Shown here: one piece after another, positions 1-12,200 of the stretch
How the letters are laid out: each line of letters begins with the position of its first letter
Position numbering within the stretch: the first letter of the stretch is position 1
Translations under genes and position numbers: made by a program
Notes under the pieces: model-generated
What the model saw: the letters and a program-made list of their open reading frames with translations, nothing else
Told to the model about the DNA's origin: nothing
The model's database searches: none
Origin: Trichostrongylus colubriformis
Taxonomy: Eukaryota; Nematoda; Chromadorea; Rhabditida; Trichostrongylidae
Assembly (NCBI GenBank): GCA_963978905.1
Contig: OZ022259.1
Location: 10,106,001 to 10,170,000 of the forward strand
Length of the DNA: 64,000 bases
Reading direction: 5' to 3'

Positions 1-1160
1 GTATCACCTCTAGCAAGGAGACTTCCATTTCACATTCCCTCGCAAGGATTCGCTGTGAAATACCTTTCACTTCCCATCTGCTCGTTGAAAGTTTGGATTC
101 TAGTGCTTACCGCTAACCTCTGCCGGTACGATCTCCCTTTATTTCCGATCAAGTACGATCCCTCCTTCCCCCTCCTGTCGAGGAATCCTTGACTCCCGGC
201 GTACCCTGGCTGCTATAGCTCAACCAAACAGGGGGATGCCGTCTTTTAGTCACCTGCATTGAGGGCACATCACGCGATATCAGATTAAAGGCCTACTTTC
301 TTGGGGCAAGTAGGTCCTTGGATGACTGCTCAGGCTGCACGGTGCACCCTCATGGGTTCCGCTTGTTGAACACAATCACGCCACGTCCAGCCTGGCCTTG
401 GATAAACGAGCTTCCAATGTGAAAGCCGCCCTCTTCATCGAAATGGCTGTTTCATTTAAAGGCACTCTCCGCGATAATCTCACCAGCTATTTACCCGCCG
501 CAGCCGATAGACCCCCGGGTAACTGTCGCGGCTGTACCCTTACAGCGGCGCCACGAGCCCTTCTGGCAGCGCAAAGCCCGCGGGAGGCAACTGGGACCCC
601 GCCCTCCAATTGGCGACCCCACCCGGCATTGGACGAAGGTTTTTCCAACGTGGCGCTTACGTGAGCCTGTGATTCTGCGATAAGATAAGATAAAGAAGAA
701 ATCTCGGTACTTAATGAAACACTCACCTGGGGAAACAGGTCATATCTCAAAGTTCTCATGATACTATCCAACGGGAACTGCTGTTTTCACGCGATGATCT
801 CGTGCAAGGCCAGATGTGAGGAGGCCCCATTTTTGCCATATTCGGGGGCTTCTTTCGGATTTTTCTTTCTCGCTGTATTCTTTGGCACCTCTGATTTCAT
901 TATTCAGCTCTTAAACCCATTCAAGGTAATCGCGGAAAGTGCCTTTAATTGTCTTCTCTTATTACATCTATATCTTCAACTTTTATTCTCCACGTGAGCT
1001 CCATGTAAGAAATACGTTCGTCCAAGGTCAGGTGTGATTTGGGCACAAAACTGTAGGGGTGCACCGTGCAGCCACAACAATGGTGCAGCCTGAGCAGTGA
1101 TCCGAGTTCCTACTTGCCCCACGAAAGTAAGAAGGTAAACTGCTAAGATGATGATCGCGT
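1..1160. other. Intergenic, no gene recognised
   Basis: I find no exon chain, RNA gene or clear repeat boundary here. Short open frames occur on both strands but overlap each other and lack splice sites or recognisable protein content. Confidence 0.5.
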
Positions 1161-1167
1161 GGTGTGC

Positions 1168-1739
1168 CTTTAAAGGAACCGGGAGGGGTCAGAAGAAAAA
1201 GGAAGACGAGAAGAAATGATCGTTTCGAAACGGACATCCGAGGATGAAAGCGGTAATCAGTAAAGAAACCCGGATTCAAAGGAACCGCAAGGGGTCCGAA
1301 ACAAGAGGAAGATGCAAAGAAATGAGCATTTTGTAACGAACACTGAAGGTTAGAAGCGATATTAGGCGAAAAACTCGCATTCAAAAGCGCGGCGCTGCGG
1401 TGTGTATACGCATCCCATTCGCATCAACACATTGACTATCCGAGTTATCCACGCAGAAGACGGGCCGCGGGCCAACGTTAGTTGTAGCACCTAACTCCCA
1501 TCGCAGTGGAGTGGCCAATTCCAACTACATTAGCATTCATGTAAGTACATCTAGAAACAATATAAGAAAGAACAAAGTAAAAAGTAAAAGGAAAAAACAA
1601 CTTTATACTAGAAGCGTCTCCTCTTGGCACCATGCCAAGGTGTCAAATTGGCGAGTTTGTGCAATGGCAGCCACTTAAACTCGTCAGAACTACTTCTGTT
1701 CTACCGTAGGCCAAAATTACCCCCTTCCGGTGCCTTTAA
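1168..1739. repeat. TTAA-ended MITE (single unit with partial 5' duplication)
   Basis: The block starting near 1277 (TTCAAAGGAACCG...) and ending at 1739 (...CCGGTGCCTTTAA) is one ~460-bp unit. The same unit occurs twice, head to head, at 15952-16849. The stretch 1168-1276 starts with TTAAAGGAACCGG and repeats the first ~100 bp of the unit in diverged form, so one copy seems to have landed in or beside another. No coding capacity is visible. AGGNACC ends flanked by TTAA suggest a piggyBac-type target, which is an inference. Confidence 0.7.
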
Positions 1740-2705
1740 GCGCGCGTCGTTGTGATCTGCATTCGCATCTCCCGAGAATCTTTGCTAAATGCCACATCCG
1801 TTTCCGACTTGCTCGCTGTAGCAGATGCTATTTGTTGTCTTGCAGGGTGCATTTCATTCATTCACGATTATGTGAAATAAGTGAAACAACAAATAGCAGC
1901 TATTAAGTACGATAATTGGTGGGAGAATAAGCGAAGAGGTAAGGGAAAAAGTGTATATGGTAAAAAGTTCATGAATTCACACTCGACGTCTTAGCAAGGT
2001 GTCGTGTGGGCAATGTCTGCAACCTAACGAACTGCTAACGTTACGGTAGGTTTTATACGGTAGGTCTTACCGTGGTCAGAACTGCCATCTCTCGGTGTCT
2101 TCAAAAGGCAGAAGAAATGAAAACACTGTGATATGAACGCAATCGAATTCGTGGAGGCCCAGATCTCTATCTCTTCCACGACTGTTTAGCACCACCTTAT
2201 TCCAACCACATCCTTTAAGAATTGAATTTTGTGAGTAGCTTATCGCTATAACTACCGCATCCATACGACAATATTTTGCCAATTTTACGAGGAAGTTAGA
2301 ACAACGATCTTGGGTTGGCTTGGAACACAGCAAAACACTTTCCGAAGACAGTGACCAAAGCATTTCAGATTTCTTGCGTGGTCAATCGACATTTCCATTC
2401 ACGAACACTCAGACGGTTGGAGAAAATAGCGGAATGGTTGGACGAATATGAACACGGTGGTAAGGCTTCATCATGTATTATCGTAACAAGGGCAAACTAC
2501 TGCCTTGAATTTCTGAGAGCTTTGGCCCAAAAACATTGCGAGAGAACTTTGTAGCTTCCCCAGTTACGCTGCAATTCCTGGTGTGTGCCATACGGACAGC
2601 AAAATCATGTGGCCGTGTGTGGGCGCAAGTAAGCGATGGGTACAAGTTAGGGGCGCCGTATTAGCTGCGTCCCAAAGCGATGACAGTGTACTACTTCTCA
2701 TCTTA

Positions 2706-2881
2706 GACCGCGTCCATACTTTGCGGTCCTGGCGGCAGGGTGTGGCCGCGTGTCTCTGCCTCTTCACCTGTACAGCCCTGTCCCGTTGCTTGCGTCGTCT
2801 CTTTCCCTCCCCTATGACACTCTGGCTCGCTGCTTGTAAACGCCGCCACGCCCTGCTGGCGCAAGTTATGAATGCAGCCTC
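2706..2881. repeat. GC-rich MITE, 'CGTTCATACTTTGCGG' family
   Basis: The left end reads ACCGCGTCCATACTTTGCGG and the right end GTTATGAATGCAGCC, an imperfect terminal inverted repeat. The interior matches the copies at 8281, 22097 and 28616. A 221-codon open frame runs across this element but is explained by its GC-rich content. Confidence 0.65.
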
Positions 2882-3820
2882 AGGCGTAATCGCTTCAGAA
2901 CTCAACTATAGTGTGCCCCTGCCTCGCACCCATCGCATCATGTGCTGGCGCCGCGTTGTGGATTTTCTGTCTGTCCTAAGGGAACACACTCGCGTATTCC
3001 CGTATTTAACGCTGTGCAGCTCACTGAATCGAATGTTCAACATGTCAGAATGCTGCATTGTAAGCATAACTGCTGCTGCACCAGAAACGCATATGAAACC
3101 AGAACGGAAGCCAACAGTCCCTGTAGTTAAAGGCACAATTCACGATAATTTTCGTGCGTCGTCGCGCTCCATAAGGACTCTGGAAGTGCTGAAGAACACA
3201 TTAGTGAAGAAAAAGCCGAATAATCCTTTCAAAAACCATGAAAATTAGGTGCCCCTGACCTTTGGATTCGACGAGCCTTCAGACCAGAGGCAAACATTTC
3301 GACAAGTTTTTGCGTGGTAATATCATCCGACAAGATTGCTGTTTCCATGGAAATTTTCCCTATCTCTTCTTATCACGGTCGATATCATGCCTCTTATACA
3401 CGTATATGCCACCGCTTCCCTGCTGGCAAATCGTAAGATGGGTGTGGGTAATCTTGAGACGGTGGCCGCCATCTCATTTACGGGTCTTCACGCGTTTAGC
3501 ACTCACCCTCGCGCCGCGGTGATGGCACACATGTTACTCTTGTGGAAGCGGCTATCTACTCGGGGATGGAAACAAGATAGTCATATTATCGTGAACTGTG
3601 CCTTTAAGCTAAGCCCCGCCCACGGTGGGTGGGGAATGACTGGAATGTTCGGTCCTCAGACCAAATACTGTTATTAGTTGGGTTCTAAAATGACCCAAAC
3701 GTGGGAAAAGGACGGGTTGAGGAAAGAATGGGCACAGAGAATAGGAAAAATGGTCGAAATGACCATCGCTCAGACTATCTTGAGCACAATTGAAGTAAAA
3801 GGAGACCCGCCATCACCATC

Positions 3821-3960
3821 TGCAGTCCATTTCACAGCGCTAGATAGGGCGAGGCCTGAGTGGCGAGAGTGAGAGTCGTGTGGCGGGGTGAGAGAGTTTG
3901 ATACACCCTCACCCAAGTCCATAGGCCACGCCCTATCAAGCCCTCCAAAATGGACTGTAA
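3821..3960. repeat. Short inverted-repeat element
   Basis: The left arm (GCAGTCCATTTCACAGCGCT, then a GATAGGGCGAGGCC-like stretch) pairs with the right arm (GGCCACGCCCTATCAAGCCC, then TCCAAAATGGACTG). The arms are ~36 bp with few mismatches and the whole is 140 bp. No coding content. Confidence 0.7.
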
Positions 3961-4375
3961 TTGATAATGGGCACCGCCCACAATAAGCGGAGCCTGTAAT
4001 TAATCAGGGTGTGATCTTGGCAAAAATTGCGATTCATCTATTTCCAAAGTATTTTAGAGTTCGCGAGAAAACAGGGAGTGTCCAGTAGTAGCTAAAGCTA
4101 TAAAAGGAAAATGAGGTGGAAAGAACCAAAATAGAAAATGCGCAGCACGATATGACATATTGCTCAGGTTCCCTTCATATAAGCGGCACTCTTCCTTCTC
4201 GAGACAAACAGGCACCACTCGTCTTGTCCCACTCATTCTTCTACACTCATCAACCGAAAAGCTAGTTCTACGGAAATTTCGCACCGATTTTTCTTCTGCG
4301 TGAGTTCCACGCCGTCATGGCATCAGCTGACTCGTCCCTCTCTTCCTTCTGGAACGTCCATTCTGTGTAACTCAG

Positions 4376-5122
4376 AACACTCGATCTGGGTCACCGCGTC
4401 ACGCGGAAGACATCACTGCGTGCAATAAGTACCTTGCTACCTTTTGTTGAATCGGCCGCGCACGGAGAAGCATGACCACCTCAAGTACTATGGGTTTGAT
4501 TTCAGTGGATTCCTTCTTGACTAAGTCGTTTTATCTCATCTTTGGAGCACTCACAGTCACCGAGGCTTGATACTTCAGTCTACTTGACTGCATACCACCA
4601 GTGGTAACTTTAGGAACAAAGCTGGACCAAGTGATACTGACTTGCTAAGCGAAGAAAATAGTTATTGCTTCCAAGTCGGACGGATATTTCGCTAATTAAC
4701 CCACAGCATTACTGTTTGGATGATATGAAGTAGGATGATTCAGATGACCGCAACGTCAGCAACATCGAAACGCTCCTCCAAAACGGCATCGATGATGCGC
4801 TTCTCGATAGACAACGCTACGAATCTGAAACTGGAATGGCGGTTAGAGAACGACGAGATCCTAACTATATCATGGTTCGTCCATGTGAATTCGTACGTCA
4901 GCTGAGAGTATTATTTGTGTTCAGAAAATATTACTCCGTTTTCAGTGCTGTGAAATACTGCGGTTACTGGCTAGACGGAATGAGCCCACAACTGCTTCAT
5001 ATGACCTCACGGAGGTGAAAACCACATCATCCCATCCAACAACGGGCTGGACCTTGTCTTCTGAGGAATTTCAAAGCGAAGAAGCTGGCTCGCCTTCGGA
5101 TGACATTGTGATTCGACTTTGA
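4376..5122 (+). CDS. Unrecognised gene, four 3'-terminal exons
   Basis: Four exons chain with matching phases: 4376-4428 (ends phase 2), 4614-4674, 4734-4892 and 4946-5122, the last ending in TGA. Splice sites are AG acceptors, including a TTTTCAG before 4946, and GT donors, including GTACGT after 4892. The chain gives ~112 residues rich in Asp, Glu, Ser and Thr. Recognisable pieces are NVSNIETLLQNGIDDALLDR, DPNYIMVRPCEF and the C-terminus GSPSDDIVIRL. I do not recognise the family, and no membrane segment or catalytic motif is visible. The start is missing: an ATG with a good context at 4317 runs into a stop 11 bases before the first exon, so the true 5' exons must lie further upstream and were not found. 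The exon chain is more certain than any function. Confidence 0.55.
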
Positions 5123-5574
5123 TTGCCTGTATGTTACCTTCTAGCCACTTATCTCCGGTTCTACTCTGCTGAGGGGTCCCAGTCGGCAGCTACTTTATAT
5201 GTATAGGCTACTCTATTCTTTTTTTCTTAGCCTGGTTCTCCTATATTGCACATACGATTAATACGTATCTCTTGGAATTGTGATGTGGCTTATTGCCTGT
5301 TAGAGACGGGCATGCCATGTGCTCCTGAGATTCGAACCTCATGCGGTGTACAATCAAGGTCAAGCCTAGTTTCGAGGAAATGTTTTGGGCAGTACGATTC
5401 CCTATCTTCCGACGCTACCAGTTCCTATACCAAAGAAGGTCAACTGACGATCTTTGTTAAAAATCGCTTCATTGGGGCAGCATTTGCGTAAAAAGGGTGA
5501 TTGTCTAGGAATCCTCAAAAATACACCCCCTGCCCCTTCAATTTCCCAGTAAGTGCTACCCATTGAGGAGTGAG

Positions 5575-5863
5575 GGTCGACTGGTCGAATTTTCGCTTTG
5601 CGACGTTGCATTCGTGGCGCTGTTAGTACCTGTCGTTTGGAATTCCGCTCAAGACGCGGCGAGTGCGAATCTTTTGCAGCTTTATCTGTTGAAACAGCAA
5701 CAACAACAACATAGGCGAATTCCCGAAGCTTTCAACCTGCAATCTTTGAAGGTCCCTCATGACACCAGCCCATTGCGTCTTGAGCGGAACTGCAAACGAC
5801 TGGTACTGACGGTGCCTGCGACGCGTCTGCGACGCCGCGAAGCGGAAACTCGACCAATCGACC
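5575..5863. repeat. MITE, 'GGTCGAYTGGTCGAATTTTCGC' family
   Basis: The left arm GGTCGACTGGTCGAATTTTC pairs with the right arm GAAACTCGACCAATCGACC. A second copy lies at 6663-6870. The interior has no convincing coding frame. Confidence 0.7.
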
Positions 5864-6662
5864 CCCCCCCATCGAGGTTTTCTCAGCCCATGCTTGAGCA
5901 TACGTAAAGGATACGAAGAAAACGAAGGGTCGCGCAAAACTGTCGACCATCGTATGACACATGGCGACTTTGTGCAGCGTCGAGCACTGACCTTATTCTA
6001 CACCCTATATCACTGATACATTCAGTTTCACACACCATTCTTCTCAAGCATAAGCGCACAAGGCTTTGCAAATTAACTCCAATGTATACTTCCTTACAGG
6101 GTACTATTAGTCGCACAATTTTCTGTGAGTAGTGCAACATACATTAGGTAGCCGTCATACAAACAACCTTCCATGTATGTATTAAAAATATGTATCGATT
6201 GAGCGCGTATGTAACCACTAGCGACTTCTGCTCGCTGTGCGAGGCGAGGTGTTCAGTTAATGTGCTCTATTATCGGTATGTATCCCAGTATACTTCAGTT
6301 TTCATCAGTGTTTTTCTGTTACGCTTTTCTGCCAAGCAAGTGATTTACAAGCATTATTTATCAATATTTTATACACTTCATTCCGGTTACCTTCGTGCTT
6401 TAATAAATGCATTCGAATTTTTAACCGTTCAAAGATTGATGATTTGGAACGAAAGCAGAAGAGAACATTCACCAACGCCTAAGTGGTCACGTCACAAAGT
6501 TGAAAATGGTCCATGCTCGGAGGATCTACTATATATGGTATCTATAAGCAACACGTGAAAATTCCCAAATTCCGGTATAACGATAGTAACAAGTACGTCT
6601 ATTGATCGTGCGATGCTCGTGGAGGGATAGTACTGAAGGCATACTCGAGAAAATGGGTTGAA

Positions 6663-6870
6663 GGTCGATAGGTTGAATTTTCGCGCGGCCGCCCGCGGCG
6701 AGTGCGAGTTGTTTGTAGTTTTATCCGTTGGAACTGTAACAACCACATATACGACTTCCGAAGCTTCCAACCCGCGATCTTTCAATGTTCCTTACGATAC
6801 CAGCCCACTGCAAACTGAGCGGAAGCGCCGCCAGTGCGACGCCGCGAAGCGAAAATTCGACCAATCGACC
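6663..6870. repeat. MITE, second copy of the GGTCGAT family
   Basis: The ends GGTCGATAGGTTGAATTTTC and GAAAATTCGACCAATCGACC form a terminal inverted repeat that matches the element at 5575. The interior shares a CCCGAAGCTTTCAACC-like segment with that copy. Confidence 0.7.
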
Positions 6871-8040
6871 CCCAGCCGAGAATGTGTTTTCGCGCCTCTG
6901 CATGCCTGAAGCAGTTGATGCGGACAGCTAGGCCAGACAGCCGTGAGCGTTATCTCGCCCTCCACAACCACGAAGCCATCGGATGTGGCACAATCGAAAA
7001 GAATCTGAACGAGACTGCGACCGAAGCAACAACACGCGTTTTTTAACGCGAGTTTCGCCATAGATCATTTCTTCGAAGCTTGCCAACTCAGTTGCAAGAA
7101 ACAAATCTTTCCGGTTTGATTTCCTTCATTACCCGTAATCGTAATACATGTTATCAAGATGGGTCCATGATCAAACAATAAGAACGTGCACGTGAAAAAA
7201 AGACAAATAATGCGTAAGGAGGAGTTCGCAAGTATGCAACACTACATGTGAAAACACACAGTACCGTAGAGTCGGTGGAGTTGCGCGCGGAGTTGCAAAG
7301 CTTCCCAATCCGAAAACAGATCCGCGAGGTCTGACAGGTCTGACAGCGTGCTTAGCCGCACGCACCACTGGGCAGCAGGTCGTTGCGATCACGACGTGAC
7401 GCAGCACACCGCGACGCAGGCCTTACGATCAATATGAAACTCATTTTGAAGGAAGTATCTGATCCAGAAATAGTTCTACGGAAAATGGAACTCGACATAC
7501 CTTCTGCAAATTTTCACTGCCCCTCGTACCCTTCAAGTTTTAGGGTAAATAGGATGGAGTGTATTGGTTGCATGGCATGGGTGGCGTCTGCAACCGCTTG
7601 ATGTGAAATGTAGGTCGCCAAGTATGGATAGGTCGGGGTAGGCCGGTACACTTGGACTAGGTCATCGCTTCGCGCACGTTGCGTCGTAATGCGTGCAACG
7701 AAGCCTGCCATCAGAGGGCACATGACTTTGACGCCGTTGCTGCCGGTGCAGGGGCGGTGCGCAAAGTATGAGCGCGGCCCACGAGACATCGCAGCGCCAA
7801 GAGCCGGACACCTGACCCAATACTCGGGTCTCATCTTACATCCAAGACGTTTCACTGTAACAGTTTTGAAGCGTACCATAACAAAGTACGATACTGGCTT
7901 TGCCATAGGTCTTACGCCTCGCTATCTTTTCAGCCAATTTTGGGTGCGCGTCGTAAAGACAGGATTCCGCAATCCGTGTATCTAAATCTGAGCGTGCAGC
8001 ACAGTAATTGCCCTAGGACTCCACAGGATAAAGAGCACAT

Positions 8041-8260
8041 CATTTGAAGTGGGGGCAAGGGTAGAGGGGAGACGCAAAATTCTTACCAACTCGAAGCTCC
8101 TTTCCCTCCCTAGGCCTAGGCTAAAGCAGATAAGACAGATGCCCCGGCAGATGTTTTTTATATAAAGGGAGGGGATATGAATATAAGCCTAAGCCTGGGG
8201 AGGGAAGGAGCTCCGACGTGGGTGGAAAGTTGCGTTTTCTCCCCGCCCTCCCCTCGTGAA
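8041..8260. repeat. Diverged MITE of the 'GGGTCAAATAAAGTCG' family
   Basis: The left part, with GAGACGCAAAATTCTTACC and GAAGCTCCTTTCCCTCCC, is mirrored on the right by GGGAGGGAAGGAGCTCCGAC. The same arms occur in the elements at 9631-9868 and 11105-11322. The terminal TTTGACCC motif is eroded here. Confidence 0.6.
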
Positions 8261-8280
8261 ATGATCCTAGGGAGCGCCTA

Positions 8281-8454
8281 GGCCGCGGTTTTACTCACCG
8301 CCGGCAGGGCGTGGCTGCGTTCACAGGCAGTGAGGGAGAGTGGCACGGGGGAGGTGCAGAGATGACGCAAGCGGCGAGGCAGGGTGGCACAGGCAGAGAC
8401 GCAGGGATACGCAGCCACGCCCTGCCGCCAGCACCGTAGAGTACGACCGCGGCC
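8281..8454. repeat. GC-rich MITE, 'CGTTCATACTTTGCGG' family
   Basis: The ends GGCCGCGGTTTTACTCACCG and GTACGACCGCGGCC are inverted, and the interior GGCAGGGCGTGGCTGCG pairs with CGCAGCCACGCCCTGCC. It is close in layout to the copies at 22097 and 28616. Confidence 0.65.
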
Positions 8455-8694
8455 TTATCTCGCACGCATTGCTTCGCACGCTACACACCGCTTAGCGAAA
8501 CCATGTTTCGACGATTGAAAAGTGTCAGTTCTGAAAAACCATTAGCTCACCGTCTCCGCCGAAGATCTGCCTAATGCTCAGTCATTTGCAGAATTACATA
8601 GGCTACGCTCAACTGTTTTCAAAAAATTCAGAGATGGGAAACCAAACAACGAAACAGAACCAATCACTGCGGACATGTGTCGTGATATGTGATA

Positions 8695-9069
8695 CTAATT
8701 CAGGTTACCGTAACCCTGATAGTGGTCGTGATCTTCACTCGTTCGATGGCGCTGCCCGCCACTGGATTCCGTGAAACTGTGGCTCCTTGAATAATACCAA
8801 CTGTCATGCAGTTCTGAGGGATGTTGCGTCTTCACAGTGGACATCTTCTGGCCGGAAACGACAAGGTCTTCTTCAGAATCCTCGCGTCCACGGCTCCCCC
8901 AATCGACACGTCCATCGATATCTCCGTAGATCAAATATCGACGTAAGCGCTGATTCTCGAGGCCTCGCTCATTTCACCCTTTGCCAACGTGGTGTGCGGT
9001 CGCTCATAATGGGCAATGCTTCTCTCATTTCTCCTTGTCCTACTGACATACCACTCGTACCTGCCGTAC
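8695..9069 (-). pseudogene. Coding-like exon interrupted by a frameshift
   Basis: On the minus strand an acceptor-like CTTTTGGTAG precedes 9069. From there a frame with coding-like content (MSVGQGEMREALPIMSDRTP) runs to a stop at 8969-8971. Removing one base of the AAA at 8972-8974 joins it to a second open frame (ERGLENQRLRRYLIYGDIDG...) that ends in TAG at 8695. Together they read as one ~125-residue charged, Ser/Asp-rich C-terminal exon. I cannot assign a family, and no upstream exons were found. It lies just upstream of daz-1 on the opposite strand. It could be a decayed gene fragment, or a real exon with an assembly error. Confidence 0.4.
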
Positions 9070-9272
9070 CTACCAAAAGATCATGTCAATTTCAGTTATT
9101 CTCAATTTTTTCCTGTTCTCTCCGCAAAACGTACACATCTTTGGCGCACCTAACGGCGTAACATTTGTGACGTTAACGTTCTGACGCGGATTTATTTTTG
9201 AGTTAAGGTTCGTCCAATGAGATCAATTTCATAATGAATAAGTTCCACATGTGGATCGTCTGATTTTTGCAG

Positions 9273-12200
9273 ATGATCCCATCGTTTGCTTCTTCGCCCG
9301 TATACGATATGTCGACCGGAATCTACTACGCAACTGGTGCCACTGCGGTGATCCCCACACCCGCCTACGAGCTGATACCTCATCGAGTTTTTGTCGGCGG
9401 ATTTCCAGCCAGTGTAAGTGGATCAAAAGTTTGCAACTCAGATTGTCAAAATAGCATAAAGATCGCTGGCATGGATTCGTGGCACCTGAACCCGCGTTTT
9501 CCGGCAACTGCGGAGATCTGACGCAGCGTTCGTGGTGGTTCATCTGCGTTTCTGTGGAAGAGTGGAATTATGGAAGGGGATAAAATACGTATCGACCGTG
9601 GGAACTGTGGAATCTGCGTACATGAGCGAGGGGTCAAATAAAGTCGAGGGGGGGGGGAGAGACGCAACTTTGCGTCAACGTCGAAACTCCTCTCCCTCAC
9701 CAGGCTTAGGCTAAAATTGATATCTCTCCCTCCCACATGAAAAAGCATATGTCAAAGCATAGGTCTCATCTGCTTTAGCCTCAGACTAGGGAAGGAAAGA
9801 AGCTTTGACGTGGGTGAAACGTCGACGCAAAGTCGCTCTCCCCCCCCCCCCCCGACTTTATTTGACCCGAAACGAGTTGGACGGAGTTGTAGAATCTCCG
9901 TCAAACTCTTGATTGATGGGAGCATAGAAATCTACAACTAATCTTTCACACGATTCCTTATTTTTACAAAAGGCAAAGTGCGAATTCAAGTTCAAGCGAC
10001 ATGTGTGTTCATCCGTTTCCACTAAATTTTCACAAAAATGCATCCCACCACCATGAACGCTGCCTAGGCATGCTAGAGTTACGAGTTAGCGATCGCACAT
10101 GCGTTTTAGGCGATTAGGCAATTAGGCAGAGTTCATAAGGTAGAATTTGGGTTTTCCCAGATTTGCGGAATCTGCAGAAAATGATAAAGATAGGTGTTAA
10201 TTAGGAGAAGTGCGTTTTTTTGGTTTGTTAAAATACGGAATTGTGAAATGTGTTGAAAAGGGTTACGTAACGTTCACAGTTTTGAAAATTTGCGGAATGG
10301 CAGAATTGCGGAATTTGCGAAAATTAAGACATTTCCCGCTTTTTAGTTTCTCTGATCCACTCGTCTCTTCGTAGCATGGAAATCCAAACTACATAATGCT
10401 GGTCCGCCAATTTCACAATTCTGCATTTCTTATACTATTCGGCAGATTTCCAAGTTCGAAAATTATGAACGCTGCCTTAGATACGTTGCCTCAGGCTTCG
10501 CCTAGTTGAGAGAAATAGAGAAAGTTACACATTTCGCATTCCAAAAAAAATGCAGATACCGCATTTCCACAAAACGCAATGTCCACGCTTTTTTTATTTT
10601 TACGTGCCCAATTCTTTTCCCTTATTCACGTGGTCGCTTAGCTGCACCAATCGCGTAAGCTGTGTTCACCGTTTTGGAGTTGATGAATTGCAGAATTGCG
10701 GAATTCGCGGAATTGTAGAAATGCGGAATCGCGGAATTTGCGGAAATGAAGAATTGTGGAAAGCGTCGATATGTATCTAATGCCGTTTTCTGCAATTCTG
10801 CAATTCCACAAATTACAAAACTGTGAACACAGCCTAATCCGAAAATTGTCTGAGGTACCGTAAGAGATTGTGTGGTTAATCATTATGAGGTCCAATATGC
10901 ATAGATCAAAAGAGTCCAAACAGCGAGATTCTTTATTCACGAACATTGCGATGGATGACAAGCGTTGAGGTCTTGTACAGCTCCAATTACTGTAATTGTC
11001 TACAAAAAATACTTCCCAACTCTAATACGCGAGGAAATCCTATTTGACGGGCGAAGTGAGCGAGTGAAGTGCCCTCTAATGATACGTGTCGGGAGCACAG
11101 TCCTTGGGCCAAATAAGGTCGAGGAGAGACGCAAAATTTTCACCCACGTCAAAGCTTCTTTCCCTCCCCAAGTTTAGGCTAAAGCAGATGAAACCTATAC
11201 TTTGACAGATGCTTTTTCATGTGGGAGGAGGGATATCAATTTAAGTCTAAGCCTAGGGAGGGAAAGGAGCTTTGACGTCGACGCAAAATTGGGTCCCCCC
11301 CCCCCCGACTTTATTTGACCCCAGTCCTTTCCTGACCCATGAGTGCCCCGTCTATAGGACCAACTCCAGGCAACGACACCCATGTGTATTGATTACCACG
11401 CGAGCGGTGGCGGGCTGCACCACATTTGATGTGCAGGGCAAAGTTGTACATGGAATCGAAGTAGCGTTGTTATGGCGGCCCAAGTGAATTTCCATTTCAT
11501 TCTCCATTTTTCATAGGGATTGCAAGTTTACACTCCCTTTTGCCTGTTTCCGTAGTAGTCCAGTTTTTTCTCGTGCAGTCTTCGATACTTCTCCAGTATA
11601 GCTGCGCATGGACAAGGCCAGATTAACTCAAATTATATTACTAAACAAACGAATTCAATTTATCATTTTTAGACAACTGAGCTGGAATTAAGAGAGCATT
11701 TCGAACAGTTTTTCACTATTAAAGAGGTGAAAGTAATTAGAAGCGCTGACGGCGTATCCAAGGGCTATGGTTTTATTACATTTGACACTGATGACGAAGC
11801 GGACACAGTTCGCGGAATGGTTAGTATTTTATTTTATTTTTACACAGAGGATACGTCTCATCTTGCATTCAGTTACATTTGAAGAAAGCGTGTAGGCGTG
11901 TTGTGAAGTCGTTTGGTGTTTTCAGTCTCCCGAAAAACTAGAGTTCAAAGGTCGCAAATTAAATCTTGGACCCGCTCTTAGACGTATGTCGCAACGTTAC
12001 TCTACTGGTAAGAGTTTACTGTGTCGTATATAGGCGATATATGGATAGTTTGGGGTGGGGGTGGGGTATTAAACCAATGCATCGAAGTCCACATCTCATC
12101 ACAGTGAAAACAATCAAAAGTGGTGGAGAAATGTACGAGGAAGCGATTGTGAACCACGGTTGCATACTCAACCAGGTTGTGTATTCAATACAACATGAGG

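Larger units (their letters stand above)
5123..8694. other. Intergenic with MITEs
   Basis: Apart from the two GGTCGAT elements and the elements at 8041 and 8281, I see no supported gene. Around 7600-7980 there is GC-rich sequence resembling interior parts of the 'ATCGCTTCGCGGCG' repeat family. Confidence 0.45.

Noticed and set aside
2583..3248. 221-codon plus-strand open frame, the longest single frame in the window
   Set aside because: It runs across a GC-rich MITE (2706-2881), has no domain or splice context, and its composition follows the repeat.
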